NCBI GenBank assembly: GCA_021805865.1
Contig: JAJZDX010000031.1
Coordinates: forward strand, 1-51,445
Length of the DNA: 51,445 bases
Origin: Pseudomonadota bacterium
Lineage (GTDB): Bacteria > Pseudomonadota > Gammaproteobacteria > Steroidobacterales > Steroidobacteraceae
Direction of reading: 5' to 3'
The notes under the pieces were generated by a model. That model was not told where the DNA came from. It searched no databases and saw only the letters and a list, made by a program, of their open reading frames with translations. A program made the translations under genes and the position numbers. This document shows positions 23,630 through 31,538 of this stretch, one piece after another. Numbering within the stretch: the first letter of the stretch is position 1; the number at the start of each line of letters is the position of its first letter.

Positions 23630-25645
23630 CTACCGATCTGGTTCTCGACCCTCCTCATCCACTCGTTCCGCGTCCTGCCTCGCAGTGCCGCCGCTCGTCT
23701 CCTCTCCCGCCGCTCCGTCCCGGGGCGCGACCCCCGAGATTCCAGGCTGCCGCCATTCCTGCTCGATGTGCCCTCGCTCGTCCGTCACGATGGAGCGCAG
23801 GTCTTCGTCCGAGACCCGGACGCCAATCCGCGTAGCGAGGCGTGCCGCTCGCTCGCGGAACTCCCCGCTGCCCTGGATCGAGACCCGGCCGCCGTATTTC
23901 TCGGCGGCAATGCGCAGCGCGGCCTCGAGGGAATCGGCCGTGCGGTCGCGCATCTCGATGCGCTGACCAAAATCCACGAACTTCGCCGCGCCATCGGCGC
24001 CACGGTATGTGATGAGATGTCGCCGTGCATCGAGATCGGCCGTGAGCGCGGCGACGGTAAGCCGTGGAGCCAGAGCCTCGTCGTCCGTCCCCTCGAACGC
24101 ATCGCGCTTCGCTTTGCGCCGCTCGCGATAACGAATGCCGCGCAACGCCGCCTCCGCGGCCGAGTCCCCGGCCGCCGCGCGCTCGATGAGCCATTGCCTC
24201 CAGGCTTCGGCGGGCGGCAGCGTACGAAGCGCGGCTCGCTCCGTGGCCTGTCGCTTTTGCAATGCTTCCGTTCTCTCGGCCGCGCGCTTCGCGTGCAGAG
24301 CGAGGGCCATGCGGGGGTCCATCCCCTCCTTTCGAGCTTTCGAGCGCGCCGCCTGCCGCTCCTCGCGGATGAGCTTGCGCAGGTCCGCCCGCTCGGTCCG
24401 ATGCCGCCCGGTGAGCGCAGCCCGCTCGTCGCGCCGTCGAACGCGCGCCGCGGCCTGCTCTTCCTTATATGTGGCGTGCAGCGCCTCGCGCTCGCGCGCC
24501 CGATCGGCTCGCTGGCCCGCGCGACGGTTCGGCTCGCGGTCCATCCGTTCGTCCGTCCCGCGCGGCTGGTCGCGGTCGACGTCGATCAGCGCCTGCTCGA
24601 GCGCCGCCTCGTAAGTGCGCGCGCGCTCGGGTGGCCGGAGCGCTCGAGCGGGGTCGGGGGGCGTGAAGGGCCCTAAGCGCTTCTCCAGTTCCGCTTTGCT
24701 CGCGAACCTTCCGAGCTGAGAAGCCTTCGCAGCCAGCACTCGGCCGTCCCGGAGTCGCACCGTGACCACCATGCCGGAACCCTTCGTCTCGATGCGCACG
24801 CCGTGGCGCGCCAGCGCGGCATGCACGTCCTGCCATGTCGCCCCGTGCCTGTGCCCGGCACCGGACCGCTCGAGCACGGCCTTCAAATCGCGCGCGGGTG
24901 TGCCCGCAACCCAGGACTGGAATGAAAGGCCCGCGCCGAGTCCCTTCTCCGCGCGCGTGGCGGCATCCGTGAGCCGCGGCGCACCGGGGGTCGATTCCTT
25001 GAGCAGCCCTCGCGCGCGCCGCTCAGCCCGGCTCATGCGCACGATCTCGGGCCCCTGTTCCGAGTCGAGCGTGATGAAGGGTCCGTTCGCGCGCCCATGG
25101 CCGAACTCGATCTCGAGCTCGCGCATGCACTTGTCCAGGATGAAGTAATCCTTGCGAAACGGTGGGGACCACACCGTGAGCCGCTCGGGATGCACCCGGT
25201 TCACCACCAGGTGCACGTGGTCATTGTCGGTGTCCCGGTGAATCGCCCACGCCGCCTGATGATCCGCGCAGCCGAGCTCGGCCATGACGTGCTGGCACGC
25301 ACGCTCGGCCTGCTCGCGGCTCGGGTGCTCCCCTTCGATCCAATTGATGGAGACATGGTAGACCGGGTTGCCCTTGAAGCGGCTCGCCGGCCGCGCGCGA
25401 CAGGCGTCCTCGCTGGACTCGCATTGCAGCGCGAGGTCGCGCGCGTAGCCCCGCCGCTCGTCCTCGTTCGTAAGATCGGCCCGCGGGTCCCAATAGGACT
25501 CCATGTTCAGGTGCCCGGCCTCGAAGCGCTCCCCGGGCGCGACCTTCCTCGCCTCCTCCTCGCTCGCGCGCATGACGTATTCCATGACCGGCTTGAAGCC
25601 GCGACTCTCGCCGGTGTGCTTGAGCTTGATGACCTTGGCGAGCAC
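23630..25645 (-). CDS. MOBP-type relaxase with C-terminal LPD7 domain
   Basis: A 671-residue relaxase that would nick oriT and lead the strand into the recipient. The metal-binding motif is present (H136, D138, then H143-x-H145 and N149, in AIHRDTDNDHVHLVVN) and the preceding YHVSINW strand fits the family. The catalytic Tyr is probably near the N-terminus (Y23 or Y52); I cannot decide which. A long Arg/Glu-rich helix at about 360-480 is followed by an LPD7 domain near 545-620 (IEMRDRTADSLEAALRIAAE, KYGGRVSIQGSGEFRERAAR). The end RVDEEGREPDR is a weak acidic-Arg form of the shared tail. The start is GTG, 21 bases after the preceding stop. Confidence 0.93.
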   Translation of the reverse strand: MLAKVIKLKHTGESRGFKPVMEYVMRASEEEARKVAPGERFEAGHLNMESYWDPRADLTNEDERRGYARDLALQCESSEDACRARPASRFKGNPVYHVSINWIEGEHPSREQAERACQHVMAELGCADHQAAWAIHRDTDNDHVHLVVNRVHPERLTVWSPPFRKDYFILDKCMRELEIEFGHGRANGPFITLDSEQGPEIVRMSRAERRARGLLKESTPGAPRLTDAATRAEKGLGAGLSFQSWVAGTPARDLKAVLERSGAGHRHGATWQDVHAALARHGVRIETKGSGMVVTVRLRDGRVLAAKASQLGRFASKAELEKRLGPFTPPDPARALRPPERARTYEAALEQALIDVDRDQPRGTDERMDREPNRRAGQRADRAREREALHATYKEEQAAARVRRRDERAALTGRHRTERADLRKLIREERQAARSKARKEGMDPRMALALHAKRAAERTEALQKRQATERAALRTLPPAEAWRQWLIERAAAGDSAAEAALRGIRYRERRKAKRDAFEGTDDEALAPRLTVAALTADLDARRHLITYRGADGAAKFVDFGQRIEMRDRTADSLEAALRIAAEKYGGRVSIQGSGEFRERAARLATRIGVRVSDEDLRSIVTDERGHIEQEWRQPGISGVAPRDGAAGEETSGGTARQDAERVDEEGREPDR

Positions 25646-25666
25646 GCGCGTGATCCCGGCCGGCCG

Positions 25667-26083
25667 TCACTCGCACGCGCGATGCAGATCCTCGCGCAGC
25701 ACCGCGCAGGGATATCCGGCCTCGGCCGAGCGGCGGATCAAGCCCAGACCCGCGCGGCGGTGACCACGATGGATAAGTAGGCGTCCCTGCAGGTACTGCG
25801 CCGCAGGATCACCTGCCTGCGCCGCCGCCTGTAGCCGGCTTCCCTCATCGAAGTGCCAGAACAGCCACATATCGGCGTCAACGCCGCCGTGATTCGCAAT
25901 ACGCTCCATCGTCGGGCGCAGCGCGGCGACAGTTCGCGCATGGATGATGTGACGGACGGGGATGATCTCGATCATGAATACCGCCACGAATAGCAGCGCC
26001 GTCAAGCGCGCTCCGTTTCGGACTTCCCTCGCCGACAGGGTCTTCGTGCGGCCGTTCGCAAATTGGATCGTGATCGTCGCCAT
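25667..26083 (-). CDS. Membrane protein with Sel1/TPR-like C-terminus
   Basis: A 138-residue protein between the MobC-like and relaxase genes. Residues 28-45 (LTALLFVAVFMIEIIPV) form a membrane segment. The C-terminal half (AAQAGDPAAQYLQGRLLIHR, AGLGLIRRSAEAGYPCAVL) shows the A-GD--AQ--LG...A--AGYP spacing of Sel1-like repeats, about one and a half units, usually protein-interaction elements. AGGAGG directly precedes the ATG, a very strong ribosome-binding site. A role tethering the relaxosome to the membrane would fit its position but is inferred. Confidence 0.68.
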   Translation of the reverse strand: MATITIQFANGRTKTLSAREVRNGARLTALLFVAVFMIEIIPVRHIIHARTVAALRPTMERIANHGGVDADMWLFWHFDEGSRLQAAAQAGDPAAQYLQGRLLIHRGHRRAGLGLIRRSAEAGYPCAVLREDLHRACE

Positions 26084-26106
26084 GATTGCCTCCTGAAAGA
26101 AAGTGA

Positions 26107-26589
26107 TCAGCGCCCCCCACGCGGCGCTCGGGCCGGCGGCAGCGATTCGATTTCATGCGGTGGCCGCCGGCCGCGGCCGAGCGCCTCGATGTTCTCGGTC
26201 ACCCGCCACCAGCGGCGCTTGTCCTCCTCGCTCGCCCAGGGCTTACCGCCAGGCGCGAGATGCTTCAGAAGCCCCCCGAGCCGACGGAGCTCGGCGCGCA
26301 CCCCATCATCGGTTTCGCGCCGGGCTCGCCCCGACCGTGCCGGCCGGTCGGTGTTCTTCTTCTCCGGACGTTCCGTTATCGCGGACGGGGTACTCACCTG
26401 CTCCCCCGCTTCGATCATGCGTCGCACCATGTCGGACACGCTGGACTGGGCCTCGAGCGCGCGCTTACGTGCGAGCGCTTTGAGTTGCGGAGTCACGCGG
26501 ATTCGAATGGAGGTGGAGAAGCTCACACGAGTTCTCCGCACGCCGGGACCGTGAGGGGTGTTGCGTCCCGTAGATTTTGATTTGGCCAC
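26107..26589 (-). CDS. MobC/TraJ-like ribbon-helix-helix accessory protein
   Basis: A 160-residue protein that likely binds oriT to load the relaxase. The N-terminal strand and helices (VSFSTSIRIRVTPQLKALAR, KRALEAQSSVSDMVRRMIEA, about residues 21-62) fit a ribbon-helix-helix domain. A helical MobC-like segment follows (VRAELRRLGGLLKHLAP). The GTG start lies inside inverted-repeat copy R. It precedes the membrane protein and relaxase on the same strand, the usual order of relaxosome operons. The end RAPRGGR is basic, so it is not an example of the acidic tag. Confidence 0.82.
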   Translation of the reverse strand: MAKSKSTGRNTPHGPGVRRTRVSFSTSIRIRVTPQLKALARKRALEAQSSVSDMVRRMIEAGEQVSTPSAITERPEKKNTDRPARSGRARRETDDGVRAELRRLGGLLKHLAPGGKPWASEEDKRRWWRVTENIEALGRGRRPPHEIESLPPARAPRGGR

Positions 26590-26742
26590 CGAAGCCTACA
26601 AGGTAAGGGGTCGGTGGCCACACTGCGCTGACGCTCCGTTCGCCCCGACCCACCTTGGTCAGGGCTACGCCCCGACACCCCCTGCCACCTGAGCGACTTC
26701 GACCGTTCCGCGCCTCCCTTCGGGCGGCTTGTCACAGTCGAT
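26547..26742 (-). repeat. Inverted repeat copy R, probable oriT region
   Basis: This is the reverse-complement copy of 22892-23099, placed between the divergent MobC-like and trbB genes, the usual place for oriT. It contains the core GGGTGTCGGGGCGTAGCCC (minus strand) and internal complementary runs GGTCGGTGGCCAC and GGGGTCGG. I cannot place the nick site from sequence alone. It lacks the hairpin insertion found in copy L and may be the ancestral version. Confidence 0.75.
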
Positions 26743-26743
26743 A

Positions 26744-26767
26744 GGGCCCGTGCCGGGGAGAAGTGAC
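26744..26767 (+). promoter_or_regulatory. Short GGGCCC leader upstream of trbB
   Basis: GGGCCC is followed by GTGCC, GGGGAGAAG and the ATG within 24 bases. GGGGAGAAG is the likely ribosome-binding site. It has the same box order as the longer leaders, compressed to the minimum. Confidence 0.45.
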
Positions 26768-28009
26768 ATGAACGTCACTGCCTTCCCCGGCACACTGCCC
26801 GCGGCAAGCCGGGCAGCATCGCCTCCATCCGCCGCGGCGCCGGCCGCCGAACCGCCCCCGCCGACGGACTGGCCGGGGTGGATCGAGCGCACGGTCTCGC
26901 GCTGCCCCAAGCCCGGTCAGGCACTGATCGCCGCGTGGGCGGACCTGATGGGGTCGCTCGTGAGCGGCCTCGACCCGGCGCTCATACCGGCGACGGGCAA
27001 GATCGTCGAATTCATCCGCCGCCAGGTGTCCGAACTCGATACCGGCATGGCACTCGACTGGCTGCGCAAGATGCGCGCGCTCTGCGAGTCCATGATCCCC
27101 GCGCTGCGTGCGGCGCTGATCGACCCCGATGTCTTCGAGGTCACGCTGAACCCGGACGGCGCGCTGCGCGCCGCGCGGATCGGGGCCGGGAATCCCGTCA
27201 TCGGCACCGTGAGCCGACCCAATGCGCTCGCGGTCATCAACTCGGTCGCCGAGGGGGTGGACAGCACGGTCCATAAGGACGATCCGAGCATCGAGGGGTC
27301 CTTCCCCATCGATGGCTCGCGATTCATCGGGATCATTCCTCCGACCGTACCTCGGCCGACCTTCGCACTGCGCAAGAAGGCGGTGAAGATCTTCACGCTC
27401 GAGGACTACATCGCCCAGGCCATTCTCTCCGAGGCGCAGCGCGCGGAGATCGTCGCCGCCGTCAAGGCGTCGCAGAACATCCTGGTCTGCGGCGGGACCG
27501 CGAGCGGCAAGAGCACGCTGACGAACGCGATCCTCGATTGCATCGCGCGGGAATTCCCCACCGACCGGGTCGTGACGATCGAGGACGTGCCGGAGCTTCA
27601 GATCGCGGTCGAAGACCTGGTGCAGCTCTTGACCTCCGCGCCGACCAAAGACGGGCGCGGCGGCCGGAACATGCAGCAGCTCTTGAAGGCGACGCTGCGC
27701 CTCACGCCAAAGCGCATCGTGGTCGGCGAGGTGCGTGACGGGGCGGCCAATGACCTGCTCATGGCGTGGAACACTGGTCACCCCGGCGGGGTGGCGACGG
27801 TGCACGCGAACAGCACCCGCGATGCGCTCGTGCGCATCGAGCAGCTCATTGCGCTCAACGATCTAAAACCGCAGCCGCCCATCATCGCCGCGGCGATCAA
27901 CCGCGTCGTGTTCATCACCCGCACCCAAAGCGGCCGGCGCGTCGAAGAAGTCGCCGCCGTGCACGGCTGGTCGCCGGACTCAGGCTATGTCGTCGAACGA
28001 CTCGCATAG
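26768..28009 (+). CDS. trbB: TrbB/VirB11-family secretion ATPase
   Basis: A 413-residue hexameric traffic ATPase that energises the type IV secretion system from the cytoplasmic face. The ATG at 26768 has GGGGAGAAG upstream; a TTG further up is less likely. Walker A GGTASGKS is near residue 241, followed by VTIEDVPELQ (Asp box), RIVVGEVRDGAA (Walker B) and GGVATVHANST (His box), all in canonical order. The first ~90 residues are a proline/alanine-rich extension. In RP4-like loci trbB is followed by trbC-L; here two methyltransferase genes follow, so the gene is detached from the rest of the Mpf cluster. No acidic tag. Confidence 0.93.
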   Translation: MNVTAFPGTLPAASRAASPPSAAAPAAEPPPPTDWPGWIERTVSRCPKPGQALIAAWADLMGSLVSGLDPALIPATGKIVEFIRRQVSELDTGMALDWLRKMRALCESMIPALRAALIDPDVFEVTLNPDGALRAARIGAGNPVIGTVSRPNALAVINSVAEGVDSTVHKDDPSIEGSFPIDGSRFIGIIPPTVPRPTFALRKKAVKIFTLEDYIAQAILSEAQRAEIVAAVKASQNILVCGGTASGKSTLTNAILDCIAREFPTDRVVTIEDVPELQIAVEDLVQLLTSAPTKDGRGGRNMQQLLKATLRLTPKRIVVGEVRDGAANDLLMAWNTGHPGGVATVHANSTRDALVRIEQLIALNDLKPQPPIIAAAINRVVFITRTQSGRRVEEVAAVHGWSPDSGYVVERLA

Positions 28010-29270
28010 GGACGGCGCGCAGCACACGCGCGCGGAACAGAGCGGGCCGGACGGGGGCGCACGGATGCCAGCGTCCGAACCGCGATACCGGCTGTACCCG
28101 GGCGACTGCCGCGAGGTGCTCGGCGCGATCAGCGCCGAGTCGATCGACGCCATCGTCACCGATCCACCTTACGAGCTCACTGCGGCGCGCCCCGGCGGGC
28201 GCAGCGCCGCGACCCGCGGCGCGGTGCTGCGCGGGTTCATGGGACTCGAGTGGGACGCGACGGGGATCGCGTATGACCCCGCGCTCTGGCGGGCGTGTCT
28301 GCGGGTCTTGAAGCCGGGCGCGCATCTGCTCGCCTTCGGCGGCACACGCACCGCGCACCGGATGGTGTGCGCGATCGAGGATGCGGGATTCGAGATCCGC
28401 GATTCGATCCTCTGGCTCTACGGCTCGGGGTTCCCGAAGTCGAAGAACCTCACCGGCGAGCGCCAGGGATGGGGCTCGGCGCTGAAGCCCGCGCACGAGC
28501 CGATCGTGCTCGCGAGGAAGCCTCTCGCGGAGCGGACGCTGGAAGCGAACGTCGCGCGTTACGGAACCGGCGCACTCAATATCGATGCTTGCCGGGTGCC
28601 GACGAGCGAGAACCTCTCAGGCGGAGACTGTAGTGCAGCGGCGGCGGGAGTAAGGCACCCGGGTTGGGCCCGCCCGTGGATGGAGGACCGGAGTGCTGTC
28701 GCCGCACATGCGGCTCGATGCCGCGACAACGTCGCACGCGCTGAAGTTCTTGGTCGCTGGCCGGCGAACGTCATCCATGACGGCAGCACCGAAGTGCTCG
28801 CCGCCTTCCCCGAAGCGCCGGGGCAATGCGCGGATGCCAAACTTGCCAATGAGCTCAAGACTTCGCGCGTCTACGGCGCGATGCGCCGCGAGCGGGGGGA
28901 CGAGCCGAGCGCGAACAGCGAGAACACCGGCGCGGTCGGTTTCAAGATGCGCCCCGGCACTCGGCGACTCGACGCCGGCACCGCTGCCCGGTTTTTCTAC
29001 TGCGCGAAGGCGAGCCGCGCGGACCGCGGCGAGGGAAATTCGCACCCGACCGTCAAGCCCACCGCGCTGATGGCTTACCTCTGCCGCCTGGTCACCCCGC
29101 CGGGCGGCATGGTGCTCGACCCCTTCACCGGGTCAGGGTCCACTGGCGTTGCCGCGGTGCGCGAGGGCTTGCGCTTCATCGGAATCGAAGCGCAAGCCGC
29201 CTATCTCGAGATCGCCCGCCAGCGGATTGCACTTGAGCACGGCGGACAGATGGACCTGCTGTGGGCGTAG
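27987..29270 (+). CDS. Beta-class N4/N6 DNA methyltransferase
   Basis: A 427-residue S-adenosylmethionine-dependent DNA methyltransferase. The catalytic motif IV (TDPPYEL) lies near residue 59 and the cofactor motif I (LDPFTGSGSTG) near 380. The order IV before I marks the beta class, and DPPY marks an N6-adenine or N4-cytosine enzyme. It overlaps trbB by 23 bp; an ATG at 28065 (MPASEPRYRLYPGD) is an alternative start. No restriction endonuclease gene is adjacent, so it is probably an orphan enzyme that shields element DNA from restriction in new hosts. No acidic tag, which fits a donor-side role. Confidence 0.9.
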   Translation: MSSNDSHRDGAQHTRAEQSGPDGGARMPASEPRYRLYPGDCREVLGAISAESIDAIVTDPPYELTAARPGGRSAATRGAVLRGFMGLEWDATGIAYDPALWRACLRVLKPGAHLLAFGGTRTAHRMVCAIEDAGFEIRDSILWLYGSGFPKSKNLTGERQGWGSALKPAHEPIVLARKPLAERTLEANVARYGTGALNIDACRVPTSENLSGGDCSAAAAGVRHPGWARPWMEDRSAVAAHAARCRDNVARAEVLGRWPANVIHDGSTEVLAAFPEAPGQCADAKLANELKTSRVYGAMRRERGDEPSANSENTGAVGFKMRPGTRRLDAGTAARFFYCAKASRADRGEGNSHPTVKPTALMAYLCRLVTPPGGMVLDPFTGSGSTGVAAVREGLRFIGIEAQAAYLEIARQRIALEHGGQMDLLWA

Positions 29271-29944
29271 TCTCGACACCCGCTCCCGCACGGATGTTGC
29301 GGGAAGGCGCCCTCAGCGACTGTCCAAGCCTCCTCGAGAGCTTCGGCCGGCGCCGCTTCCACACCGTCCTCGCCGATCCGCCGTGGCAGTTCCAGAACAA
29401 GACCGGCAAGGTCGCGCCCGAACACAAGCGGCTCGCGCGCTACAGCACGATGACGCTCGATGCAGTCGCGGCGCTGCCGGGCGCGCGGCTCGTGACCGAG
29501 CCAGCGCACCTGTACCTCTGGGTACCGAACGCGCTGCTGCCTGAAGGACTGCGCGTCATGGGCGAGTGGGGCTTCCAGTACAAAAGCAACCTCGTGTGGC
29601 ACAAGGTCCGAAAGGACGGAGGCCCGGATGGGCGGGGCGTAGGGTTCTACTTCCGCAACGTGACCGAGCTCATGCTGTTCGGCGTGCGTGGCAAGAATGC
29701 GCGCACGCTCGCGGCCGGCCGGCGGCAGGTGAACTTTCTCGCCACGCGCAAGCGCGAGCACTCACGCAAGCCGGATGAGATTTACCCGATCATCGAGGCG
29801 TGCAGTCCCGGTCCGTTCCTCGAACTCTTTGCCCGTGGAGCAAGACCAGGGTGGGCGGTTTGGGGAAACCAAGCAACCGCCTATTACCCCACCTGGGCAA
29901 CCTATCGCAATCACTCGCAGACGAAGTGCGAGGAGGCCACTTGA
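29261..29944 (+). CDS. MT-A70-family adenine methyltransferase
   Basis: A 227-residue protein of the MT-A70/Ime4-like family. The catalytic DPPW is at residues 39-42 (VLADPPWQFQN), followed by LYLWVPNALLPEGLRVMGEW and WHKVRKDGGP, typical of phage and plasmid members. These enzymes N6-methylate adenine, in DNA for most prokaryotic members. The GTG start overlaps the end of the preceding methyltransferase; ATG 29294 is an alternative. Two orphan adenine-type methyltransferases in a row point to antirestriction or epigenetic control. No tag. Confidence 0.87.
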   Translation: MGVVSTPAPARMLREGALSDCPSLLESFGRRRFHTVLADPPWQFQNKTGKVAPEHKRLARYSTMTLDAVAALPGARLVTEPAHLYLWVPNALLPEGLRVMGEWGFQYKSNLVWHKVRKDGGPDGRGVGFYFRNVTELMLFGVRGKNARTLAAGRRQVNFLATRKREHSRKPDEIYPIIEACSPGPFLELFARGARPGWAVWGNQATAYYPTWATYRNHSQTKCEEAT

Positions 29945-31170
29945 ATCGTTATCCCTTCCATCGCGACACCGTCATGGACGGGTCCATCAGCATCGCCGTC
30001 GCCGGCTTGGCGGGATTCGCCTGGCTGCACGCCGGGCCTGACCTTGCCGGGCCGGCACTCTCGATCCTCCTGCCGCTCGCCTGCGCCCTCGCCCCCAGTT
30101 GGCGCGCACGGCTGCTCGCGGCACTGCTCTATTACGGGCAGTGCTCATGGCCGGTGCTCGGTGCGATCGAGGGTTATTGGAACACCGCGGCGGGCACCGC
30201 CGCGCCGCACATCGTGCTGCTCGCCCTCGGTGCGTGGATAGGGGCGAGCCTGCTGCTCGCGACCCCCTGGGCCTTCGCTTCCACCTGGCCGCGCGCGCTG
30301 CTCGCCCTCGCGCTCACCGCGCTGCCGCCCCTCGGCCTCATCGGGTGGGAGTCCCCACTGAATGCGGCCGGCGTGTTCTTCCCGAACGCAGGATGGGTCG
30401 GCCTCGGCCTCACGGTCATTGCCATTGTCCTGCTCGCCGACCTGCCGCGGTACCGCAAGCACAGCGGCACCGGTCTTATGCTCCTGGCTCTCGTCGCCAT
30501 CGCGCTCAACGTCGGCTATTGCCCACTGCCGTCTCCGCCGGATTGGCTGGGCGTTGACACCCACATACAGCCGGCGCGCTGGAACGTCGGCCGCGAAATC
30601 GCGAACTGGCAAGCGATCCTCGCGGACGGTACGCGCGGCAATCGTGGGAGCGAGCCGGTCCTGGTGTTCGGCGAGGGATTGCTCGATGACTGGTGGCCCG
30701 GCACCCAGCAGTACATCGCCGATGGTATGCAGTTCGCGGGTGTCTCTCACGATTCCACGTGGCTCATCGGGGCCTCCGCATACGGCTATGACGCGCTCGT
30801 CGCCATGCAGCCGGGACACCCGATACGCCGGCCGCAGTCCCGCGCGGCGGCCGTCCTGATCGGTGGGGACTGGCTGCCCTGGTCGCACAGCGCCCATATC
30901 CACGGCCTGCGGCCCGTGTGGTGGCAACACACATTCGAGCTCGACGGGCAGCGGGTATGGGCGTCGATCTGCGCCGAGCAGCTCTTTTCGTGGACGTGGC
31001 TCGAGGCACTCACTGCCGGCCACGGACCGGCCGCCCCGACATTGATTCTGGCCGTGAGCAACGCGTGGTGGGCGCCGCCCGGGAATGCAGCACCGGCTAT
31101 TCAGGCAGCCTCCACCGCCGCCTGGGGCCGGCTGATCGGTGTCCCGGTCATCTCAGCGGTCAACCGCTGA
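29941..31170 (+). CDS. traB: TraB-like membrane protein with nitrilase/Lnt-type domain
   Basis: A 409-residue membrane protein. The first half has about six hydrophobic segments (for example IVLLALGAWIGASLLLATPW and LTVIAIVLLADL). The second half resembles carbon-nitrogen hydrolase domains of the apolipoprotein N-acyltransferase family, with SICAEQLFSW near residue 343 holding the Cys-x-Glu of the catalytic centre. TraB proteins of Ti-type conjugation systems have this architecture; their substrate is unknown to me. I chose the TTG at 29941 because GAGGAGG precedes it and it overlaps the previous TGA; ATG 29974 is the alternative. It appears to be the last gene of the trbB transcript. Confidence 0.82.
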   Translation: MNRYPFHRDTVMDGSISIAVAGLAGFAWLHAGPDLAGPALSILLPLACALAPSWRARLLAALLYYGQCSWPVLGAIEGYWNTAAGTAAPHIVLLALGAWIGASLLLATPWAFASTWPRALLALALTALPPLGLIGWESPLNAAGVFFPNAGWVGLGLTVIAIVLLADLPRYRKHSGTGLMLLALVAIALNVGYCPLPSPPDWLGVDTHIQPARWNVGREIANWQAILADGTRGNRGSEPVLVFGEGLLDDWWPGTQQYIADGMQFAGVSHDSTWLIGASAYGYDALVAMQPGHPIRRPQSRAAAVLIGGDWLPWSHSAHIHGLRPVWWQHTFELDGQRVWASICAEQLFSWTWLEALTAGHGPAAPTLILAVSNAWWAPPGNAAPAIQAASTAAWGRLIGVPVISAVNR

Positions 31171-31538
31171 GGCTGGCCCGTAACCGCTCAGGCCCGTTGG
31201 ATAGTGTAACGGCGTGAACCTGATCTTATCAGTTTGTGCCCCGCCGGCTAGATAGCCCCGCCCGGCATTTTCCCAAAGCGGTACGTTCCACGGCTCATCA
31301 GAGAGGCATCGGCAGGAACCAAAGCGAACATCTGAACCGCGCCGGGTTCTCCGGATGTTTCAAGGCCGCCTGTTCCGGCAACCACGGGGTGGGTATGGGG
31401 GCACGCGATTCATGGATGCGATTAAGGCGGAGGCGGCGAATCAGGTCATTGAAGCCCTCTAACGATGCGCGGTCACTGTGGCCCGTCCTGAGGCGCTTTG
31501 AGAGAATGACCGCGTGGCCTGATGCCGATGGGAGCGGA
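31171..31538. other. Intergenic region before the nuclease-propeller gene
   Basis: About 370 bp. A 35-codon plus-strand frame near 31354-31461 (ending FMDAIKAEAANQVIEAL) has natural-looking sequence and may be the 3' remnant of an older gene, but it has no ribosome-binding site. Otherwise I see nothing. Confidence 0.35.

Noticed and set aside
26107..26589. MobC-like protein as a carrier of the Gly-Arg tag
   Set aside because: It ends GGR, but the preceding residues are basic and proline-rich rather than acidic.
31354..31461. 35-codon frame ending FMDAIKAEAANQVIEAL
   Set aside because: Natural-looking, but no ribosome-binding site and no recognisable family; kept only as a possible remnant.
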